Assembly (NCBI GenBank): GCA_030836345.1
Contig: JAURQA010000100.1
Coordinates: 1-9,081, forward strand
Reading direction: 5' to 3'
Source of the DNA: Bacteroidota bacterium
Lineage (GTDB): Bacteria; Bacteroidota; Bacteroidia; NS11-12g; UBA955
Length of the DNA stretch: 9,081 nucleotides
The first letter of the stretch is position 1; each line of letters starts with the position of its first letter. Positions 6,779 to 9,081 of this stretch are shown piece by piece. The notes under the pieces are model-generated. The model saw only the letters and a program-made list of their open reading frames with translations, had not been told where the DNA came from and made no database searches. The position numbers and the translations under genes were made by a program.

Positions 6779-6812
6779 AAAAAAGCCCTCTGTATATCAG
6801 AGGGCTTTTTTT
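6779..6812. terminator. Strong bidirectional intrinsic terminator
   Basis: AGCCCTCTG and CAGAGGGCT pair perfectly around the loop TATAT, with the stem extended by A's on the left and T's on the right. T7 (6806-6812) follows on the plus strand and A6 (6779-6784) gives a T-run on the minus strand, so it can stop transcription from both sides. It lies 22 bp after the plus-strand gene ending at 6756 and about 120 bp past the end of the convergent minus-strand gene, and serves both. The remaining sequence at 6813-6931 shows no gene. Confidence 0.92.
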
Positions 6813-6931
6813 GCGTTAAAGAGGCTGTATTTGAGGCTATTATTTAATGATATAGAAAATAGGTGCAGCCCAAATCTCAAATTCTAAATGCCATTGCAAT
6901 AGGCCAAATGGTGCCCTCCATAGACGACGTG

Positions 6932-8239
6932 TTATTTGTTTATATAAATCATGCCCGATTTCATATGACCAGCTGAGTTAAGCATCATAACCACATAGGA
7001 GCCATTGGAAATATTCTTTAAATCTACTTTTTTCCCATCCTGCTTAAAAGCAACCTCTTGCCCATTAGTACCCACTACCTTTAAAACGGTCCAAAGGCCA
7101 TTTGTAAGGTAAAATACCCCACGATTAGGGTTTGGAAATAAGCCTTGACTTGCAGATATATCTTGCTGTCCGTTCGTTCCAATGGTAATTAAATCAGTTG
7201 CAGTGGTATCGTCACTAGTAGGTCCTATTGCAGAAGTTAAGCTAACAGAATAGGTGCCAGTTTTCCCGAAAATAACTTGTGGATTTCCGCTATTTGCATT
7301 GCTTCCATTTACAAATTGAAATGTGTTGGGCGATATGCTCCATGTGCTGTTTCCTGCTATGGGAGTGGTTAGGTTGGTAAATGAAAAGGTATCTACATCT
7401 ACTTGACCCGCAGTGCTATTTACGGAGAAATTACTTTTCAGGAATCTAGAGCTTGACAATTTTCGGTATTGATCTCTAAAGTTAATTTGAGTGGCAGTAA
7501 ATCTACTTCCCACTTCATTCCCTATAATTTCCAAAACAGGTACCTTTTCTCCTTTACTAAGCCATTTATAGATGACTTGGTTTCGAGGGAACCCAAGACT
7601 TACAAACTGCGTAATAAAAGAGTCAAGCCCTTTAATCGTTGTTTTTACGCGAAGTGCATTTGGATATGTTTTATATGGAGTAGTTATACTCCCGTATCCA
7701 TCAACTTCATTGGTTCTGGTTCCAGTTTGTTTTACACTAAATAAGTTACCTATAGGCAAAGCAAATTTAAAATCAAAAGTGTTGGTTGTACTATCTTCAT
7801 AATTGAGAGGTAAATTATAAATTTCATCATCATCAATATAATTAGCCGCCAAAGGAATGCCGCTATAACTGTAGCCAAGTCCCTCTGCTTTGTATACCGC
7901 ATTGGTTGATGTGTAAAACGTATAAAGATTTTTAAATTGAGCAATGCCTATTCCCAAGCTGTCTGCCGTTTTAAGCCCAACTTTATTGAAAAAATAAAAC
8001 GCATAAGGCGTTTGAAAAGAGCTTTTATAACTCGTTAAATCTTGTGAAGTAGGTGTTAGATCACTAAAATTCCAGCTGTTCGAGCCTTTTTTTGCAATTT
8101 CCGTACCCACATCAATAACTCGAGCCTGACTGATTCGAATGGTATCATTTGCACTGGGCATCTCACTTTTAGTGATGCTAATTTGACCCAATAGGTTTAG
8201 ACTAAATAGTATACATAGACAGGTGATTAAATATCGCAT
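6932..8239 (-). CDS. T9SS-exported protein with PKD-like domain, function unknown
   Basis: A 435-residue secreted protein. The signal peptide is clear: MRY, a hydrophobic core (LITCLCILFSLNLLG), and probable cleavage just before or after Q19. Residues about 25-260 form a beta-rich region with no motif I recognise. About 270-355 looks like a PKD/Ig-like domain: FSFTNLTT, STWSISPNTFQF, then the typical GKTGTYSVSLTSAIGP. Residues 366-435 are a type A T9SS sorting domain with GLFPNPNRGVFYLT, VVGTNGQEV, LKNISNGSYVVMM and the terminal GMIYINK. The product should cross the outer membrane by T9SS and be anchored or released. It is structurally unrelated to the propeller protein encoded opposite, but shares the export route and terminator. 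The start is ATG 8237-8239, 4 bp after a perfect -7 element. The N-terminal region could be an enzyme or adhesin; nothing seen decides this. Confidence 0.88.
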   Translation of the reverse strand: MRYLITCLCILFSLNLLGQISITKSEMPSANDTIRISQARVIDVGTEIAKKGSNSWNFSDLTPTSQDLTSYKSSFQTPYAFYFFNKVGLKTADSLGIGIAQFKNLYTFYTSTNAVYKAEGLGYSYSGIPLAANYIDDDEIYNLPLNYEDSTTNTFDFKFALPIGNLFSVKQTGTRTNEVDGYGSITTPYKTYPNALRVKTTIKGLDSFITQFVSLGFPRNQVIYKWLSKGEKVPVLEIIGNEVGSRFTATQINFRDQYRKLSSSRFLKSNFSVNSTAGQVDVDTFSFTNLTTPIAGNSTWSISPNTFQFVNGSNANSGNPQVIFGKTGTYSVSLTSAIGPTSDDTTATDLITIGTNGQQDISASQGLFPNPNRGVFYLTNGLWTVLKVVGTNGQEVAFKQDGKKVDLKNISNGSYVVMMLNSAGHMKSGMIYINK

Positions 8240-8243
8240 TTGT

Positions 8244-8274
8244 CAAAGTTACATTTTGAACGGCGCTTTAGCAA
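8244..8274 (-). promoter_or_regulatory. Promoter of the PKD-domain protein gene, predicted leaderless
   Basis: On the minus strand TTG (8274-8272), 20 bp spacer, then TAACTTTG (8251-8244), a perfect TAnnTTTG. This is the Bacteroidota -33/-7 arrangement. Only 4 bp separate the final G from the ATG, so transcription should start at or within a base or two of the start codon, leaving no room for a ribosome binding site. The sequence pattern is seen directly; the leaderless transcript is inferred. Confidence 0.7.
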
Positions 8275-8303
8275 TTTTACAACAGGCTACACCCTTATCT
8301 TTG
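8275..8303 (+). promoter_or_regulatory. Promoter of the thioesterase gene, predicted leaderless
   Basis: TATCTTTG (8296-8303) is a perfect TAnnTTTG and ends 4 bp before the GTG start at 8308, the same geometry as the divergent promoter. The -33 region is poor (TTTT at 8275-8278, instead of TTTG or TTG). The two promoters stand back to back with their -33 ends touching, so one bound regulator could affect both. Confidence 0.55.
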
Positions 8304-8307
8304 TCGA

Positions 8308-8793
8308 GTGAGTAAAGCTATCCATTCGCAGTACACCATTCGATTCTCAGATTGTGATCCTGCCGGGCATCTAAATAATGCCAAGTATGTCGAGTACTTC
8401 CTCAATGCCCGAGAAGATCATGTTAAGATTCGGTACGGCATGTCCATGTCCAATTTTTATCAAGGCAACAATGCCTGGGTAGTTGCTTCTCATCAAATAC
8501 AGTATGCCCTTCCAGCACCCCATGGAGCTCAAGTAATCATTCATAGTTGCATGGTTCAATGCAGAGATAATGGAATGATTGTAGAGTTTTGGATGACCGA
8601 TTTGGAGGGTAAAACCATGTATGCCCTTATGCAATCTGATTTTGCATATGTAAATCTAAAAAGTTTGCAAAAGGCAAATCATGAGGAAGCACTCGTAAAA
8701 ATAATCGAAGGATCCATAGACGAAATTGACCTAAAAGCCAGTATACAGAGGCGCATGCTTGTTCGTTTAAAGGAATTTAGAAATAAGATTTAG
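8308..8793 (+). CDS. Acyl-CoA thioesterase, hotdog fold (4HBT/YbgC-like)
   Basis: A 161-residue cytoplasmic protein with a single hotdog domain. The N-terminal signature IRFSDCDPAGHLNNAKYVEY (residues 11-30) is that of the 4-hydroxybenzoyl-CoA thioesterase/YbgC group, with D17 as the probable catalytic aspartate and GHLNNAKY leading into the central helix. Strands follow at WVVASHQIQYALPA, AQVIIHSCMVQCR, MIVEFWMTD and TMYALMQSDFAYVNL. It should hydrolyse acyl-CoA (or acyl-ACP) thioesters, with substrate chain length not predictable. The C-terminal roughly 40 residues (from KANHEEALV) are charged and helical, slightly longer than the minimal domain. The start is GTG 8308, fitting the promoter and the conserved distance to the motif; no ATG precedes the motif. 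It is alone in its transcript, convergent with purT. Confidence 0.85.
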   Translation: MSKAIHSQYTIRFSDCDPAGHLNNAKYVEYFLNAREDHVKIRYGMSMSNFYQGNNAWVVASHQIQYALPAPHGAQVIIHSCMVQCRDNGMIVEFWMTDLEGKTMYALMQSDFAYVNLKSLQKANHEEALVKIIEGSIDEIDLKASIQRRMLVRLKEFRNKI

Positions 8794-8810
8794 GTATTTT
8801 AAATTTAAGA

Positions 8811-8843
8811 ACTCTTGGAGCAAATGCATTTGGTTTGCAGAGT
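8811..8843. repeat. Inverted repeat between the convergent thioesterase and purT genes
   Basis: ACTCT (8811-8815) pairs with AGAGT (8839-8843) and GCAAA (8820-8824) with TTTGC (8834-8838), leaving a four-base bulge on one side and a nine-base loop. Inside it CAAATGCATTTG (8821-8832) is a perfect 12-bp palindrome, an alternative fold. There is no T-run directly after it, so it is at most a weak terminator for the two convergent genes. Confidence 0.3.
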
Positions 8844-8857
8844 CAAATGTTAAAATT

Positions 8858-9081
8858 TTACGGAAGTACCTCTATTTTACTGGCTGCTTCTATACCCATT
8901 CTAACCACTTCCTCGCTCGATTTTTCCTTATCAGAAGATAGGACTACCGCCATTCTTCTATTTGGTCTGCTGCTTGGTTTTCCAAATATTCGAACATCAA
9001 TTCCTTGCATAGCTAAAGCACTTTCAACGCCTATTATTTTGGGGTTATTACTATGCTCACTTGCCAATATAGCCACAGAAG
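8858..9081 (-). CDS. purT: Formate-dependent phosphoribosylglycinamide formyltransferase PurT, C-terminal end (cut by window edge)
   Basis: The last 74 codons of a gene that enters from the right edge. The frame is open to the edge; the GTG at 9074-9076 is an internal valine, not a start. The fragment reads SVAILASE, then GIDVRIFGKPSSRPNRRMAVVLS, then an alanine-rich helix ending in SKIEVLP. This matches the end of PurT, where the E. coli protein has SAVIL, IRLFGKP and RRLGVALA at the same spacing. PurT is an ATP-grasp enzyme that uses formate and ATP to formylate GAR in the third step of purine synthesis. The related ATP-grasp enzymes PurK and PurD are possible in principle, but the FGKP-RR pattern favours PurT. 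Stop is TAA at 8858-8860. Confidence 0.88.
   Translation of the reverse strand, partial: SVAILASEHSNNPKIIGVESALAMQGIDVRIFGKPSSRPNRRMAVVLSSDKEKSSEEVVRMGIEAASKIEVLP

Noticed and set aside
6813..6931. Possible small RNA or gene between the terminator and the minus-strand stop
   Set aside because: No promoter-like element, no open frame of useful length and no convincing hairpin beyond the short palindrome ATTGCAAT.
7469..7944. Three small frames (two plus, one minus) inside the PKD-domain protein gene
   Set aside because: They overlap a continuous, well-supported coding frame and each other; no conserved features.
8371..8634. Minus-strand frame of 87 codons inside the thioesterase gene
   Set aside because: Antisense to the conserved hotdog domain; no domain in its translation.
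1..9081. A hidden defence, mobile or other new multi-gene system
   Set aside because: All substantial frames are explained by core division, cofactor, purine and lipid genes or T9SS substrates; no transposase, integrase, direct-repeat array, reverse transcriptase, toxin-antitoxin pair or tRNA was seen.

Overview
The window comes from an AT-rich bacterial chromosome, almost certainly of the phylum Bacteroidota. Three things point there: two genes encode proteins with the type A C-terminal sorting domain of the type IX secretion system (T9SS), which is essentially confined to this phylum; perfect copies of the Bacteroidota -7 promoter element TAnnTTTG sit just before several start codons; and the division cluster has the order mraZ-rsmH-ftsL-ftsI with the divergent FtsL type of this phylum. 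No mobile element, CRISPR array, rRNA, tRNA or defence locus is visible. This is ordinary core chromosome with two secreted-protein genes.

Layout. Positions 1-2119 (minus strand) hold the 5' end of the dcw (division and cell wall) cluster, read right to left: mraZ, rsmH, ftsL, then the N-terminal third or less of the septal transpeptidase gene ftsI, cut by the window edge. The 260-bp gap 2120-2379 carries TGG direct repeats with a 10-bp period, the expected operator for MraZ autoregulation. Positions 2380-3993 (plus) hold a small envelope protein of a Bacteroidota-type family of unknown function and, 12 bp later and in the same frame, lipA (lipoyl synthase). A 138-bp gap with two inverted repeats leads to a plus-strand gene at 4132-6756 for an 874-residue T9SS-exported protein with BNR/sortilin-like beta-propeller repeats. 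A strong bidirectional terminator at 6779-6812 separates it from the convergent minus-strand gene 6932-8239, a 435-residue T9SS-exported protein with a PKD-like domain. A very compact 68-bp divergent promoter region (8240-8307) follows, then an acyl-CoA thioesterase of the hotdog fold (8308-8793, plus) and the C-terminal end of purT (8858-9081, minus), cut by the right edge.

How the genes work together. mraZ to ftsI form one septum-building operon with its own regulator at the front. lipA supplies the lipoyl cofactor of 2-oxoacid dehydrogenases, and the coupled envelope gene has no obvious link to it. The two T9SS substrates are structurally unrelated but converge on one terminator, and their upstream regions share a 16-bp motif with a single mismatch, a possible sign of shared control. 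The points most worth checking are the MraZ operator, the divergent promoters placed so that both transcripts should be leaderless, the shared 16-mer, and the high share of GTG starts.
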